Shown: positions 28,024 through 38,143, counted from the stretch's first letter. The stretch: 64,000 nucleotides of DNA from Fibrella forsythiae (GCF_017353175.1 NZ_JAFMYW010000001.1:496001-560000); one strand, 5' to 3'. Program-made: numbers and translations. Notes: generated by a model from the sequence alone, not told the origin.

Positions 28024-28803
28024 GTGATTGCTGCGTACTTCCGTTATCTGTGGCGGGCTGGCAACCTGCACGGTCTGCACTCGCCTTTCGTTTATGCCCT
28101 CTACCGCGATATTATTCGCCACCGACACCCGGCCCCGCCAGGTACGTCCCCCATCGAAACACTGCGCCAATCATTGTTGCGTAGTAAGCAAAGCCTGACC
28201 GTTACCGATCTGGGAGCTGGTTCGCGTCGGTCTACGGGCAACGTGCGGGCCGTTTCAACAATGGCCCGAAATGCCCAAAAACCAGCTCGCTATGCCTGGC
28301 TTCTTCATCGTCTGGCTCTTCATTTCAACGCCGGCTACGTGCTCGAGCTGGGTACGTCGCTTGGGTTAACCACTGCCTATCTGGCCAACGCCGCCGCGCA
28401 GACATCAGGGCAATTATATTCATTTGAGGGTTGCCCAAACACGGCAACACTGGCCCGTTCCCACCTCAACCAACTTGGCTATTCAGACGTGAATATCGTT
28501 GTGGGAAACCTGGATGACACATTAGCCGAAACAGTGGCTACATTACCCCGGATAGACCTCGTTTTTTTCGACGCCAATCACCGCTACGAGCCTACAGTTC
28601 AGTATTTTATGACGTGCCTCCCGTTCATTCATAACGATACGCTCTTTATCTTTGATGACATTCATTGGTCTGCCGGAATGGAACAGGCGTGGGAAGCAAT
28701 TAAGGCCCATCCGGCTGTTCAGGTAACCATTGATTTGTTCGGTGTTGGTCTGGTCTTTTTTCGTCGGGAGCAGCCCAAACAGCATTTTGTGCTACGCTTC
28801 TAA
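28024..28803 (+). CDS. Class I SAM-dependent methyltransferase (O-methyltransferase-like)
   Basis: A 259-residue protein starting with GTG at 28024, 19 nt after apaG. The N-terminal LWRAGNLHGLHSPFVYALY is typical of a Bacteroidota methyltransferase group. The SAM-binding core is VLELGTSLGLTTAYLA (motif I) followed by LYSFEG (acidic residue for the ribose) and IDLVFFDANHRYEP, the post-II motif seen in COMT-like O-methyltransferases. IFDDIHWSAGMEQAWEAI lies at motif VI. No substrate can be named. The GTG start is supported by the conserved N-terminus and the lack of a better codon. It is probably co-transcribed with apaG and the following lipoprotein (11 nt gap). Confidence 0.85.
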   Translation: MIAAYFRYLWRAGNLHGLHSPFVYALYRDIIRHRHPAPPGTSPIETLRQSLLRSKQSLTVTDLGAGSRRSTGNVRAVSTMARNAQKPARYAWLLHRLALHFNAGYVLELGTSLGLTTAYLANAAAQTSGQLYSFEGCPNTATLARSHLNQLGYSDVNIVVGNLDDTLAETVATLPRIDLVFFDANHRYEPTVQYFMTCLPFIHNDTLFIFDDIHWSAGMEQAWEAIKAHPAVQVTIDLFGVGLVFFRREQPKQHFVLRF

Positions 28804-28813
28804 TTAAACTGAT

Positions 28814-30175
28814 ATGACAACCCGCGTTCTACTGACCGCCACCCTCGGCGCAGCGCTCCTGATAGCGTCATGCAAAAAAAACACCGACGTAGCGACACCT
28901 GATTCAGCGAAAACGTCGTTTGAGTTGATTCAGGATCGAATTCTGACGCCCAGTTGCGCTACGGCTGGCTGCCACGCGTCTGAGGCAGATGCTTCTTTTC
29001 GGCAACACGGATTGGTACTGGCGGCCGGGGTCGCGTTCAAAAACCTGGTTGGCATTGATCCCAAAAACGCCGAGTCGATGGCCGACGGGCAGAAACGGGT
29101 GAAGCCATTCGTTGCCCTGGAGAGTCTGCTTTATCATAAGCTCAATGTGGGTGCGTCGCACCATAGCGGAAAAAGCTACGGTAACCCAATGCCGTTGGGC
29201 AGCGATCCGCTCTCGGTGGGTCAGATTGAGTTTGTTCGCCGCTGGATCGACGGGGGAGCTTTGGCCACTGGCAATATCATTGACCCGACTTTACTCGACG
29301 ATAAAACGCCCAGCGGCGCCTCCAACAGCTCATTCACCGCTCCAGCCGCACCTGCCAGCGGACTTGGCTTTCAGATGAAGGTTGATGCCTTTGATGTGGC
29401 GACCAATTTTGAGCGGGAGATTTTTGTTCGCCGGGCGGTGGGTAACCCTACCGATATCTATGTGAATCGGTTCACCGTCAATATGCGCTCAGGTAGCCAT
29501 CATTTCATCGCCTATGATTTCGAAAACAAAACCATTGCGCCGCCACTGAACCAGGTACGTGATCTGCGTAATCCCGATGGTACACTGAACCTGCTAACGG
29601 CCATTCAGATGTCTAACCACACCTACCTGATGGGCAGTCCAAATGCGGCCTTTGAATACAAATTCCCTGAAGGAGCGGCGCTGCTGATTCCTGCTAACTC
29701 ATCGTTTGATCTGAATGTACATTATGTAAACAAGGGTTCATCGGTCATTAAAGGGGAATCGTATATCAATTTGTACACCACACCCCAGGCGAGCGTAACG
29801 AAGGTGGTGAAGACCCTGAACATGAGTAACACCAGTCTGGCGATACCCGCAGGCGCCCGGAAGACGTTTTCAAAGTCGTTTACAGTGGCCAAACCGTCGT
29901 TGATCCTGACGCTCACGTCACACATGCACAAACTGGGTGAGAAATTTGTGATTCGTATAAAGGGTGGTGCACGCGACGGCGAGATCGTTTATACAACTAC
30001 CGATTGGGAACACCCGGACGTCATCAATTTTGCTACACCTATCCAACTAGCTAAAGGCGAAGGACTTACATCGGAGATTACGTACAATAACACAACAACC
30101 AAAGCTGTTCAGTTTGGCCTTACCAGCGACGACGAAATGGGCATCATTTTCGGCTACTATTACGAGATCAACTAG
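28814..30175 (+). CDS. Copper type II monooxygenase-like lipoprotein with variant haem motif
   Basis: A 453-residue lipoprotein: lipobox IASC with Cys20. Residues about 36-150 resemble the cytochrome-c-like module found in such proteins, but the haem motif is CATAGCH (Cys48, Cys53, His54), i.e. CX4CH rather than CXXCH. The rest resembles the two-domain PHM/DBH fold of ascorbate-dependent copper monooxygenases. A paired His lies in GSHHF (His229-His230, CuH-like), an HxH in SHMHKLG (His370, His372, CuM-like) and a Met in DEMG (Met442), the expected third CuM ligand. It should be anchored in an outer or inner membrane and may hydroxylate a small substrate using electrons from the N-terminal domain. 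Haem attachment is uncertain. It is the last gene of the apaG unit and is followed by a terminator. Confidence 0.8.
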   Translation: MTTRVLLTATLGAALLIASCKKNTDVATPDSAKTSFELIQDRILTPSCATAGCHASEADASFRQHGLVLAAGVAFKNLVGIDPKNAESMADGQKRVKPFVALESLLYHKLNVGASHHSGKSYGNPMPLGSDPLSVGQIEFVRRWIDGGALATGNIIDPTLLDDKTPSGASNSSFTAPAAPASGLGFQMKVDAFDVATNFEREIFVRRAVGNPTDIYVNRFTVNMRSGSHHFIAYDFENKTIAPPLNQVRDLRNPDGTLNLLTAIQMSNHTYLMGSPNAAFEYKFPEGAALLIPANSSFDLNVHYVNKGSSVIKGESYINLYTTPQASVTKVVKTLNMSNTSLAIPAGARKTFSKSFTVAKPSLILTLTSHMHKLGEKFVIRIKGGARDGEIVYTTTDWEHPDVINFATPIQLAKGEGLTSEITYNNTTTKAVQFGLTSDDEMGIIFGYYYEIN

Positions 30176-30191
30176 GCGATACTGAGTTTCT

Positions 30192-30236
30192 CACAAAAAA
30201 AGTGGCTTAACAGAACGTTGGGCCACTTTTTTTGTG
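30192..30236 (+). terminator. Rho-independent terminator after the monooxygenase-like gene
   Basis: Perfect 15-bp arms at 30192-30206 and 30222-30236 (core AAAGTGGC/GCCACTTT) with flanking A and T runs. Confidence 0.92.
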
Positions 30237-30257
30237 GGCTGACTGCTACTTTGCAGT

Positions 30258-31793
30258 ATGATGCACCGTTACCTGATTGTCGCCTTAAGCCTCTTCGCGG
30301 GCAGTTTTCAACTTGTTTTTTCACAGCCCACATCCCCGTCTACAGCCCCCGCTGATCGGATGGCAAAAATCACTGCGGCCCTGCCTGTAATTGAGAAACT
30401 CTACAGCGACTACGCCGCCCAGCGTAACGTACCTGGGCTCGGCTTCGGCGTCGTGGTTGATGGTAAGCTCATTTATGGCAAAGGAATAGGATTCGCCGAT
30501 CTGGAAACAAAGCGGCCCGCAACGGCACAGTCCCAATTCCGTATTGCATCGATGACCAAAAGCCTGACGGCCATGGCAATTCTGAAGCTGCGCGATGAAG
30601 GTAAGCTTCGCCTCGACGACCCGGCGGCCAACTACGTACCTGAACTGAAACAGTTAAAACCACTGACAACCGATGCGCCAGCCATCACTATCCGTCACCT
30701 GCTGACACACGCTGCGGGTTTCCCCGAAGATAACCCCTGGGGCGACCGCCAGTTGGCTGATTCAGAGGCTGAGTTTACCCAATTCCTGAAAGGTGGCGTT
30801 TCGCTATCAAACGCACCAGGCGTAGCCTATGAATACGCGAATCTGGGGTTCGCCCTGCTCGGGCGGATCATAACCAACGTAACGAAACAGCCGTACCAGC
30901 AATACATTACCAACGCCATTCTGAAACCGCTGGGCATGACCAGCACGATCTGGGATTATCGCAAGGCAGATCCAGCCCGATACGTCAATGGCTATCGCTG
31001 GCAGGAAGGCAAGTATCTTCCGGAGGTTCCGCTTGCCGATGGATCGTGGGGAGCCATGGGCGGACTGATTACCACGGTCGATGATTTTGCTAACTACATG
31101 GCGCTACACCTGAGTGCCTGGCCCGCCCGCGATGGTGCCGAAACGGGTCCGGTAAAGCGAAGCTCTATCCGTGAAATGCAGCAGCCCTGGAATTTCCGGG
31201 GTCTGAATCCACAATTCAAGTATGCTTCGAGACGATTGTGCCCACAAACCATTAGCTACGCATATGGTCTTGTCTGGGTACGTGATTGTGAGGGGCGTGT
31301 CAGTGTGGGGCATAGCGGTGGCCTTCCTGGTTTCGGCAGCGAATGGCAGGTTTTACCCGACTACGGCATTGGCGTGATTGGCTGTGCAAATCTGACGTAT
31401 TCAGGCCTTCGAGGCATCAACACGATTGCACTGGATACCTTGATCTCACTAGCTGGGCTGAAACCCAGACCACTGGCAGTTTCTCCCATTCTGGCCAAAC
31501 GGAAAGCGGAATTGGTTTCGCTCCTGCCAGACTGGAAAAACGGAGAAGCCAGCGGCATTTTCGCCGAAAACTTCTTTCCCGATACGCCCATTGCACTCAG
31601 AAGGAAGTATACACAGGCGCTATTTGATAAAATTGGCAAAGTAGTTCGGGTTGGCGAGTTAGCACCGGAAAACAGCCTGCGGGGTACGTTCCGTATGGAT
31701 GGTGAACGGGGAAGCCTCAACGTCTTTTTCACACTGACACCCGAAGCGAACCCGCTGATTCAGCAATTGGATATAACGGAGGTGAAACTGTAG
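30258..31793 (+). CDS. Exported class C beta-lactamase-fold serine hydrolase
   Basis: A 511-residue member of the beta-lactamase/penicillin-binding (S12) family. A signal peptide occupies about residues 4-22 (ending VFSQ). The nucleophile motif SMTK (Ser98, Lys101) and the Tyr-X-Asn motif YAN (193-195) are intact, and HSGGLPG fills the KTG position as HSG, common in esterase- and peptidase-type members. A C-terminal domain of about 130 residues follows the hydrolase core. Members act as D-aminopeptidases, esterases or peptidoglycan-modifying enzymes rather than antibiotic-degrading AmpC; HSG argues for one of these. It is a stand-alone gene with terminators on both sides. Confidence 0.9.
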   Translation: MMHRYLIVALSLFAGSFQLVFSQPTSPSTAPADRMAKITAALPVIEKLYSDYAAQRNVPGLGFGVVVDGKLIYGKGIGFADLETKRPATAQSQFRIASMTKSLTAMAILKLRDEGKLRLDDPAANYVPELKQLKPLTTDAPAITIRHLLTHAAGFPEDNPWGDRQLADSEAEFTQFLKGGVSLSNAPGVAYEYANLGFALLGRIITNVTKQPYQQYITNAILKPLGMTSTIWDYRKADPARYVNGYRWQEGKYLPEVPLADGSWGAMGGLITTVDDFANYMALHLSAWPARDGAETGPVKRSSIREMQQPWNFRGLNPQFKYASRRLCPQTISYAYGLVWVRDCEGRVSVGHSGGLPGFGSEWQVLPDYGIGVIGCANLTYSGLRGINTIALDTLISLAGLKPRPLAVSPILAKRKAELVSLLPDWKNGEASGIFAENFFPDTPIALRRKYTQALFDKIGKVVRVGELAPENSLRGTFRMDGERGSLNVFFTLTPEANPLIQQLDITEVKL

Positions 31794-31861
31794 GTACGTG
31801 GCAGATGCTTGTAGAAACGCAAAATTTTGTCCAACCGGCCTCCACGCTGATTCAAACACAA

Positions 31862-31895
31862 AAAAAGCCGCTCCGGATATCCGGAGCGGCTTTTT
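31862..31895. terminator. Bidirectional terminator between serine hydrolase and helicase genes
   Basis: A perfect palindrome with 17-nt half-sites: A-run, GCCGCTCCGGAT and its complement, then a T-run. It serves both convergent genes. Confidence 0.93.
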
Positions 31896-31912
31896 ACTTA
31901 TTGGAACGCTAC

Positions 31913-33928
31913 TTATTTAGCGATCTCTACGTTTACCTGACGGCCTTTGATGTTGTTACCATCCATTGCTTGCACAACCCGGTTGGCTACATCATTCGGT
32001 ACGTCAACGAACGTGTGCTTGTCAAAAATATCGATGCTACCGATGCTGCTGCCCGGGATGCCCGACTCGCCGGCGATAGCGCCCACCAGATCACCCGGAC
32101 GGACGTAATCACGACGGCCGATGCTTACGCTCAGGCGGGTCATGTTTGGCTCGCGCTCACGAACAGGGCGTTCGTTGCTGCGGGCAAAATAACCTTCTTT
32201 ACCGCCTTCACGCTCAGGACGTGGGCCACGATCGTCAAAACGACCACCGCCACGACGATCCTCGAAACGACCACCACCACGCGAGTCAGCACCACGGCTT
32301 TCGAAGCGACCGCCCCGATCACCGCCACCACGACGATCGTCAAAACGACCACCGCCGCGTGAATCATTGCGACGATCATCGAAACGACCACGGCCACCCT
32401 CACGAGGACCACGATCCTCGAAACGACCGTTACGACGATCCTCTTCGTTGAGGTCTTTATCCGAGAATTCGTTTTTCTCGATACCCATGCTCCGCTTCAT
32501 CAGGGCGGCTACGATCTGCTCCGTTGTGAAGCCGGTATGCTGCAACTGAGTCAGCATATCGTCGTACAGGTGCAAGTCTTTGCTCTCCGTAATGTCGACT
32601 TCCAGTTGCTCGATGAAACGAGCTTTACGGATGCCAACGATGTCTTCAAACGAAGGGATAACACCTTTGTCGACCCGAACTTTCGTGTAGGTCTGGATAT
32701 CGCGGAACCGGAATTTCTCATCGCGGCTCACCAGTGAGAACGCACGACCTGACTTACCGGCACGGCCTGTCCGGCCAATACGGTGTACGTAATATTCTTC
32801 GTCGAGGGGGATATCGTAGTTGATAACCGCATCCACGTTGTCGACGTCGATACCACGGGCTGCCACATCGGTAGCAACCAGGATCGTTGTTGCACCAGCG
32901 CGGAATTTGCTCATCACGTTGCTACGCTGAGCCTGACGCAGATCACCGTGCAAGCCTTCGGCCTGGTAACCGCGCAGCATCATATCCTCAACGATCTCCT
33001 CTACTTTACGCTTCGTGTTACAGAACACCAGCATCAGTTTCAGATCATACAGATCGATCAGGCGGCACATCACTTCGGTTTTAGCTTTAGGCTTCACCTC
33101 GAAATAAACCTGCTCGATGTTTACGTTGGTCAGCTCTTTCTTCACCACCTTCACCATCACCGGGTTCTGTTGGAACCGCTGGGTCATGGCCAGGATTGGC
33201 TTCGACATAGTAGCCGAGAAAAGAACCGTCTGCCGCTCTTGTGGGAAGTCTTCCAGAATACTTTCGATGTCTTCCCGGAAGCCCATGTCCAGCATTTCGT
33301 CGGCTTCATCAAGAATGATCATCTTGGCGTCGTCGAGTTTCAGCGTATTCCGCTGCATGTGGTCCATCACACGGCCGGGCGTACCAACCACGATATGAAC
33401 GCCTTTTTTCAACGACCGGATCTGACGCTCAATGGAGTCGCCACCGTAGATCGTTTCAATGTAGATACCCCGCTTGAACTTGCAGAGCTTACGCATTTCT
33501 TCAGTTACCTGAACGGCCAGTTCGCGGGTTGGGCACAGGATAAGCACCTGTACGCTCCGATCGCTTGGGTCGATCAGTTCAAGGGCAGGAATACCGAACG
33601 CGGCTGTTTTACCAGTACCGGTCTGTGCCTGTCCGATTACGTCGCGACCAGCCAGGATAGGCGGAATGGCCTCGGCCTGAATGGGTGACGGTGTTGTAAA
33701 GCCCATTTCTGTCACGGCAGCCAGGATATCAGCTGAAATGTTCAGGTCGGCAAACGTGATGCCGGTTGCCACAGGCTGTACAGTAATAGTTTCTTTAATG
33801 ATGGGCTGCTCAATCTCTGCTTCTGCTGAAGCACCTTCTTGTTGAACGTTGGTCTGTGCGGCCTCTTCCTGCACAGGTGTTTGACCGACAATCTCGTCGG
33901 TCTCGGGCTGGATGTTGTCCAGTGTCAT
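31913..33928 (-). CDS. deaD: DEAD-box RNA helicase (DeaD/CsdA/DbpA type)
   Basis: About 671 residues from the ATG at 33928 (MTLDNIQPETDEIVG). The in-frame ATG at 34018 would add 30 residues unlike the family. Motifs in order: Q motif (FTTPSPIQAEAIP), AQTGTGKT (I), PTRELA (Ia), TPGR, DEAD (II), SAT (III), then ARGID (V) and HRIGRTGRAG (VI). After the core, a stretch of about 100 residues is made of GGRFDDRR/GGRFEDRR-type repeats (RGG-like, RNA binding), and the last ~75 residues form a DbpA-type RNA-binding domain. Such helicases remodel rRNA and mRNA, often in the cold. The long leader (about 330 nt) predicted upstream would fit cold-shock-type control. An acidic, Glu-rich N-terminal extension of about 50 residues precedes the Q motif. 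Confidence 0.95.
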   Translation of the reverse strand: MTLDNIQPETDEIVGQTPVQEEAAQTNVQQEGASAEAEIEQPIIKETITVQPVATGITFADLNISADILAAVTEMGFTTPSPIQAEAIPPILAGRDVIGQAQTGTGKTAAFGIPALELIDPSDRSVQVLILCPTRELAVQVTEEMRKLCKFKRGIYIETIYGGDSIERQIRSLKKGVHIVVGTPGRVMDHMQRNTLKLDDAKMIILDEADEMLDMGFREDIESILEDFPQERQTVLFSATMSKPILAMTQRFQQNPVMVKVVKKELTNVNIEQVYFEVKPKAKTEVMCRLIDLYDLKLMLVFCNTKRKVEEIVEDMMLRGYQAEGLHGDLRQAQRSNVMSKFRAGATTILVATDVAARGIDVDNVDAVINYDIPLDEEYYVHRIGRTGRAGKSGRAFSLVSRDEKFRFRDIQTYTKVRVDKGVIPSFEDIVGIRKARFIEQLEVDITESKDLHLYDDMLTQLQHTGFTTEQIVAALMKRSMGIEKNEFSDKDLNEEDRRNGRFEDRGPREGGRGRFDDRRNDSRGGGRFDDRRGGGDRGGRFESRGADSRGGGRFEDRRGGGRFDDRGPRPEREGGKEGYFARSNERPVREREPNMTRLSVSIGRRDYVRPGDLVGAIAGESGIPGSSIGSIDIFDKHTFVDVPNDVANRVVQAMDGNNIKGRQVNVEIAK

Positions 33929-34264
33929 AGAATATTGGTAAGAAAAAAATTCGTTCCGCATACGGCGGAAGTTCGTCAAGCTGACAGTGACGTGTGCAGG
34001 ATACCCACTAAGCACCAACCCAGGATGTTCGTCGCAATCCGACGTGGAAACAACCCCTACCCCAACGAGTAACCCAGGTGAATTTTGAAATCGCTTAGAC
34101 TAGCGTAGTTGACCCTCGTTAACTTAAAGCCACCGCCCCACAGCCTGTACTGTCTTTTGTACATCCGTGCCGGCTCTGTAGACCACATCTTACAAACGAG
34201 TGCGACCCATAAAAGATCGCTTAGAACAGAGAGAAGCCGACGGATGTCGCTTGAAATTCTGGTG
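33929..34264 (-). promoter_or_regulatory. Predicted long 5' leader of the deaD mRNA
   Basis: From the predicted start near 34258 to the ATG at 33928 there are about 330 untranslated nt, containing the only other in-frame ATG at 34018. Helicase and cold-shock mRNAs often have structured leaders; I did not fold this one. Confidence 0.45.
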
Positions 34265-34295
34265 CAAAAGTAAGACTAATTATCGAAAAAAGCAA
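34265..34295 (-). promoter_or_regulatory. Promoter of deaD (TTG-N20-TACTTTTG on the minus strand)
   Basis: Read on the minus strand, TTG (34295-34293) is 20 nt from TACTTTTG (34272-34265), a full match to the Bacteroidota -33/-7 arrangement. It overlaps the control region of the divergent nucleosidase gene. Confidence 0.65.
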
Positions 34296-34307
34296 GTGAG
34301 GCTAAAT

Positions 34308-34315
34308 TATTTTTG
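34308..34315 (+). promoter_or_regulatory. -7 box of the MTA/SAH nucleosidase gene
   Basis: TATTTTTG matches TAnnTTTG; it lies 13 nt from the divergent deaD -33 element, so the two promoters share the same short DNA. The leader to 34459 would be about 137 nt. No -33 TTG is seen. Confidence 0.45.
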
Positions 34316-34458
34316 TACTATTCTAACAAATCGAATCAGTAGGCAATTGCGGTTCTGGGTACGTTGCCATCCCTGTGAAAGCCTGGAGCGACCAAATTCT
34401 ATACGTTATTTTTAGAAAAAGCAGCGTTTCCTACTGATTAGCCCAGTAGTTTCGCGGC

Positions 34459-35217
34459 ATGCAGTCGACGATAAATTCCAGCTCAATTACGGCCCTGCTG
34501 GGGGCATTTGGTGAAGAAGTGAAGTTAATAGAAGCAACGCTTCAGGACGCCGACATTGTTGACCTGAATGGTCACCGCTTTGTGACAGGAACACTTGGGC
34601 AGCAGCGGGTTGTAGTGACCCTGACGGGGATTGGCAAAGTAAATGCCGCGATGACAACGGCCTTCGTCATTGCCCATTTCCGGCCGCAGCGGATCATCTT
34701 CACGGGTATTGCCGGTGGGGTACGTTCTGATCTGCAACCCGGCGATCTGGTCATTGGTGGCGAAGTTGGTTTCCATGATGTGCGCTCGGTTACCCTGACG
34801 ATGGAACCAACCCGGCAGAGTATGCACCCGGTAAGCTACGAGCTTAATCCGCTATACTTTACGGCCGATTTGTCGCTGCTGGCGCTGGCTGAACAAACGG
34901 CGAATACACTCGAATTTGACTCGATTCCCGGCACCGATCGCCCACCGCTGGTAACAGTTGGTCGTATTCTGACAGGCGATGAATTTATACATTCGGCCCA
35001 GCGCGCCGCTGATCTCCGTAACGAATACGGGGCCGATGCAATTGAAATGGAAGGAGCCGCTGTGGCGCAGGTCTGCTACCAGCAAGCTATTCCCTGCATC
35101 GTAATCCGTAGCCTCAGCGACCGCGCCGATAGCCACGCTGTAATTGACCTTCTTGCCTTTCTAAGCACCGCCGCCCGAAATTCGGCGCGGCTGGTGACGG
35201 CGATGATGGGCGGATGA
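34459..35217 (+). CDS. mtnN: 5'-methylthioadenosine/S-adenosylhomocysteine nucleosidase family protein
   Basis: A 252-residue nucleoside phosphorylase/hydrolase-fold protein (PNP_UDP_1). It shows ALLGAFGEEVKLI at the N-terminus, TGIGKVNAAMTTA, the FTGIAGGV segment and the phosphate/ribose loop. The substrate-binding signature EMEGAAVAQVC is followed by IRSLSDRAD, whose Asp is the catalytic acid of MTA/SAH nucleosidases. The enzyme splits MTA and SAH to adenine and thioribose products, clearing methylation by-products and feeding methionine salvage. Slightly long in the middle (VTLTMEPTRQS insertion) relative to E. coli Pfs, as in other Bacteroidota and plant members, so hydrolysis of a related nucleoside remains possible. 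It ends at a long inverted repeat shared with leuS. Confidence 0.88.
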   Translation: MQSTINSSSITALLGAFGEEVKLIEATLQDADIVDLNGHRFVTGTLGQQRVVVTLTGIGKVNAAMTTAFVIAHFRPQRIIFTGIAGGVRSDLQPGDLVIGGEVGFHDVRSVTLTMEPTRQSMHPVSYELNPLYFTADLSLLALAEQTANTLEFDSIPGTDRPPLVTVGRILTGDEFIHSAQRAADLRNEYGADAIEMEGAAVAQVCYQQAIPCIVIRSLSDRADSHAVIDLLAFLSTAARNSARLVTAMMGG

Positions 35218-35226
35218 GCAGGTTCA

Positions 35227-35293
35227 GGTTCCGGGTTTCAAGTGGCGCTACCGAATAGCCTTAATGCAGCAGCGCCACCTGAAACCCGGAACC
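35227..35293. terminator. Long inverted repeat between convergent mtnN and leuS
   Basis: Arms of 23 bp (35227-35249 and 35271-35293) pair with a single mismatch around a 21-nt loop. T residues follow on the + side (CCCTTTTAC). Stem length is far beyond a normal terminator. Confidence 0.75.
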
Positions 35294-35296
35294 CTT

Positions 35297-38143
35297 TTAC
35301 ATCACCACGTTTACAATCCGTTTCGGAACGACTACAATTTTCTTCGCGGGTTTGCCTTCCATCCACTTCTGAACGACCTCATTAGCCAGTACGTCTTGCT
35401 CGATTTCAGCATTTGGCCGGTCGAGTGCGAAGTTGATGGTTGTCCGGACTTTGCCGTTGATCTGGATTGGGTATTCAAACGTGTTTTCGACCAGATATTG
35501 CGGATTGAATACGGGGTACGTTGCTTTCGACACGGTGCCCGGTTCATTACCCAGTGCTGCCCAGAGCTCTTCGGCAAAATGAGGCGCATAGGGCGATACC
35601 AGCAACACAAGGTCCTGAAGAATAGCCCGTTTGTGACATTTCAGCGTTGACAACTCGTTGACGCACACCATGAAGGCAGATACCGATGTGTTGAACGAGA
35701 AGTTCTCAATATCCTCCTGCGCCTTCTTAATGGTCTTGTGCAGCACTTTCAATTCCTCGGGCGTTGGCGTTTCGTCGGTAACGATCCATTGCGTAGGTGC
35801 GTCGGCCGTTTCACCGCCCGGTACGTCCTTGTAGAATAACCGCCAGAACTTACGGATAAACCGGTACGTGCCATCGATACCGTTGGTATTCCAGGGTTTC
35901 GCCTGTTCGAGCGGCCCAAGAAACATTTCGTACAGGCGAAGCACATCGGCGCCATACCGTTCGGCTACCACATCCGGGTTAACGACGTTATATTTTGACT
36001 TCGACATTTTCTCCACGGCTGACCCGCAGACATAGGTGCCGTCAGCTTCCAGAATAAACTCAGCAGTAGCATAATCAGGAAGCCATTTTTTGAACGCCTC
36101 AATATCCAGCACATCGTTTTCCACGATATTGACGTCGGCATACAGTTCAGTAGTTTCATACTGATCTTTCAGACCATAGGATACGAATACAGGCGCTTTA
36201 CCCTGCTGACCAGTACCCTCTAGCCGATACACCAGCATCGAGCGCCCCTGGATCATGCCCTGGTTGATGAGCTTTTTGAACGGCTCTTCCTGGGGAACGT
36301 ACCCACGGTCTTTCAGGAATTTATTCCAGAAGCGACTGTATAGCAGATGGCCCGTGGCGTGTTCGGAACCGCCCATGTACAGGTCAACATCCTGCCAGTA
36401 GTCGATGGCTTCGCGGTTGGCAAATTCATCGGTATTCTGCGGGTCCATGTAGCGGTACCAATACCACGACGATCCCGCCCAACCCGGCATGGTACTCAGT
36501 TCGTAGTCGTACTTCCCTTTATATTTCCAGCCTTCGGCGCGGCCGAGGGGTGGCTCACCCGTTTCAGTTGGCAGGTATTTATCGATGGCGGGCAATTCGA
36601 GTGGCAGGTCAGCCTCGTCGATCAGGTACGGTATGGGTTCGCCGTGGCTGTTTTGCTTGAAGTAAACCGGTACGGGTTCGCCCCAGTAGCGCTGACGGCT
36701 AAAGACGGCATCGCGCATCCGGTAGTTGACCTTTCCTTTTCCAGCTCCTTTTTCTTCAAGCAAAGCAATCAACTTCGCCGTGGCTTCCGGGTACGTCAGC
36801 CCATTCACTAAGTCCGAGTTAATGTAGCGGCCTTCTTTAGTGTTATCAGCCTGCTCGTCCATACCTTTTTGTCCATCCAAAATCGGGATGATCGGCAGGT
36901 TGTACTGCTTCGCGAACAGATAATCGCGCTGATCACCGGATGGCACGGCCATAACCGCGCCTGTTCCGTATCCAGCCAGCACATAGTCGGCCAGCCAGAT
37001 GGGCACCTGAGCACCACTGACAGGGTTTAGGCAGTAGCTGCCGGTGAACACCCCCGACACCGTTTTAGCATCCATCATCCGGTCACGTTCTGAACGGAGT
37101 TTTACAGCGGCGATGTACGCGTCCACTGCCTCTTTCTGATCGGGTGTGGTCAGATCGGCCACGAGTTCGTGCTCAGGAGCCAGTACCATAAACGTAACGC
37201 CGTAGATCGTATCGACCCGGGTGGTGAACACTTCGATGAAGCCCTCAACGTCCAGCGAGAATTTCACGCTTGCTCCAACGCTCCGCCCAATCCAGTTACG
37301 CTGTTGCTCTTTGATCGATTCAGACCAGTCGATGGTATCGAGGCCGTAAAGCAACCGGTCAGCGTAGGCGGTGATGCGCATCATCCACTGCCGCATCAGC
37401 TTCTGCTCAACAGGGTAGCCGCCACGCTCAGAAACCCGACCGTTAGGACTATCTTTTACTTCATCGTTGGCCAGTACTGTCCCCAGGCCAGGGCACCAGT
37501 TTACCATGGCATCGGCCAGGTACGTCAGGCGATACGTCAGGGTAATGGCATATTGTTCCTCTTCTGATTTGGCGTTCCACTCTTCGGCCGTAAATGACAG
37601 CACGTTTTCGTCGCAAACCGCCTGCACACCGGCTGTTCCGTTCTGGCTGAATTTTATGAGCAGTGTTTCGATTGGTTCAGCTTTGTCAGTTTCGCGGTTG
37701 TACCATGAACGAAACAATTCCATGAAGATCCACTGCGTCCATTTATAGTAGGCCGGGTCGGAGGTACGTACCTCGCGGCTCCAGTCGTAGCTGAAACCAA
37801 TATTTTTAAGCTGCTCCGTATACCGCGCCAGGTTCTGATCGGTTGTCAGTGCAGGGTGCTGACCAGTTTGAATGGCGTACTGTTCTGCCGGGAGACCAAA
37901 TGAATCAAACCCCATTGGGTGAAGCACGTTGAAACCCTTCAGACGTTTATACCGCGCCACGATGTCAGACGCAATATACCCCAGCGGGTGGCCCACATGT
38001 AGCCCTGCCCCTGATGGGTAGGGAAACATATCGAGCACGTAATATTTCGGTTTTTGACTTTGTGAATCGGTTTTGTAGGTCTGGTTTTCTTCCCAGAACC
38101 GCTGCCATTTCTGTTCGGTCTCGCGGTGATTATAATCGGCCAT
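35297..38143 (-). CDS. leuS: Leucyl-tRNA synthetase
   Basis: A 948-residue class I aminoacyl-tRNA synthetase that charges tRNA-Leu. The N-terminus [19 protein letters not shown] is standard. The HIGH motif is HVGH (49-52) and KMSKS is intact at 712-716 ([11 protein letters not shown]). The editing domain (CP1) is present, with the [19 protein letters not shown] segment holding the Thr-rich hydrolytic motif. [11 protein letters not shown] and WGEPVPVYF are further family motifs. The C-terminal domain ends [14 protein letters not shown]. Length is slightly above E. coli LeuS. It contains the second 12-bp AGGTACGTACCT palindrome (37762-37773). The gene stands alone with its own promoter. Confidence 0.97.
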   Translation of the reverse strand: MADYNHRETEQKWQRFWEENQTYKTDSQSQKPKYYVLDMFPYPSGAGLHVGHPLGYIASDIVARYKRLKGFNVLHPMGFDSFGLPAEQYAIQTGQHPALTTDQNLARYTEQLKNIGFSYDWSREVRTSDPAYYKWTQWIFMELFRSWYNRETDKAEPIETLLIKFSQNGTAGVQAVCDENVLSFTAEEWNAKSEEEQYAITLTYRLTYLADAMVNWCPGLGTVLANDEVKDSPNGRVSERGGYPVEQKLMRQWMMRITAYADRLLYGLDTIDWSESIKEQQRNWIGRSVGASVKFSLDVEGFIEVFTTRVDTIYGVTFMVLAPEHELVADLTTPDQKEAVDAYIAAVKLRSERDRMMDAKTVSGVFTGSYCLNPVSGAQVPIWLADYVLAGYGTGAVMAVPSGDQRDYLFAKQYNLPIIPILDGQKGMDEQADNTKEGRYINSDLVNGLTYPEATAKLIALLEEKGAGKGKVNYRMRDAVFSRQRYWGEPVPVYFKQNSHGEPIPYLIDEADLPLELPAIDKYLPTETGEPPLGRAEGWKYKGKYDYELSTMPGWAGSSWYWYRYMDPQNTDEFANREAIDYWQDVDLYMGGSEHATGHLLYSRFWNKFLKDRGYVPQEEPFKKLINQGMIQGRSMLVYRLEGTGQQGKAPVFVSYGLKDQYETTELYADVNIVENDVLDIEAFKKWLPDYATAEFILEADGTYVCGSAVEKMSKSKYNVVNPDVVAERYGADVLRLYEMFLGPLEQAKPWNTNGIDGTYRFIRKFWRLFYKDVPGGETADAPTQWIVTDETPTPEELKVLHKTIKKAQEDIENFSFNTSVSAFMVCVNELSTLKCHKRAILQDLVLLVSPYAPHFAEELWAALGNEPGTVSKATYPVFNPQYLVENTFEYPIQINGKVRTTINFALDRPNAEIEQDVLANEVVQKWMEGKPAKKIVVVPKRIVNVVM
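37762..37773. repeat. 12-bp palindrome AGGTACGTACCT inside leuS
   Basis: Identical to the palindrome in pyrE (2781-2792); formed from the over-represented octamer and its complement. Confidence 0.9.

Noticed and set aside
32140-33688. Plus-strand frames in the helicase gene, some His/Arg-rich
   Set aside because: Shadows of the repetitive RGG-coding region of deaD.
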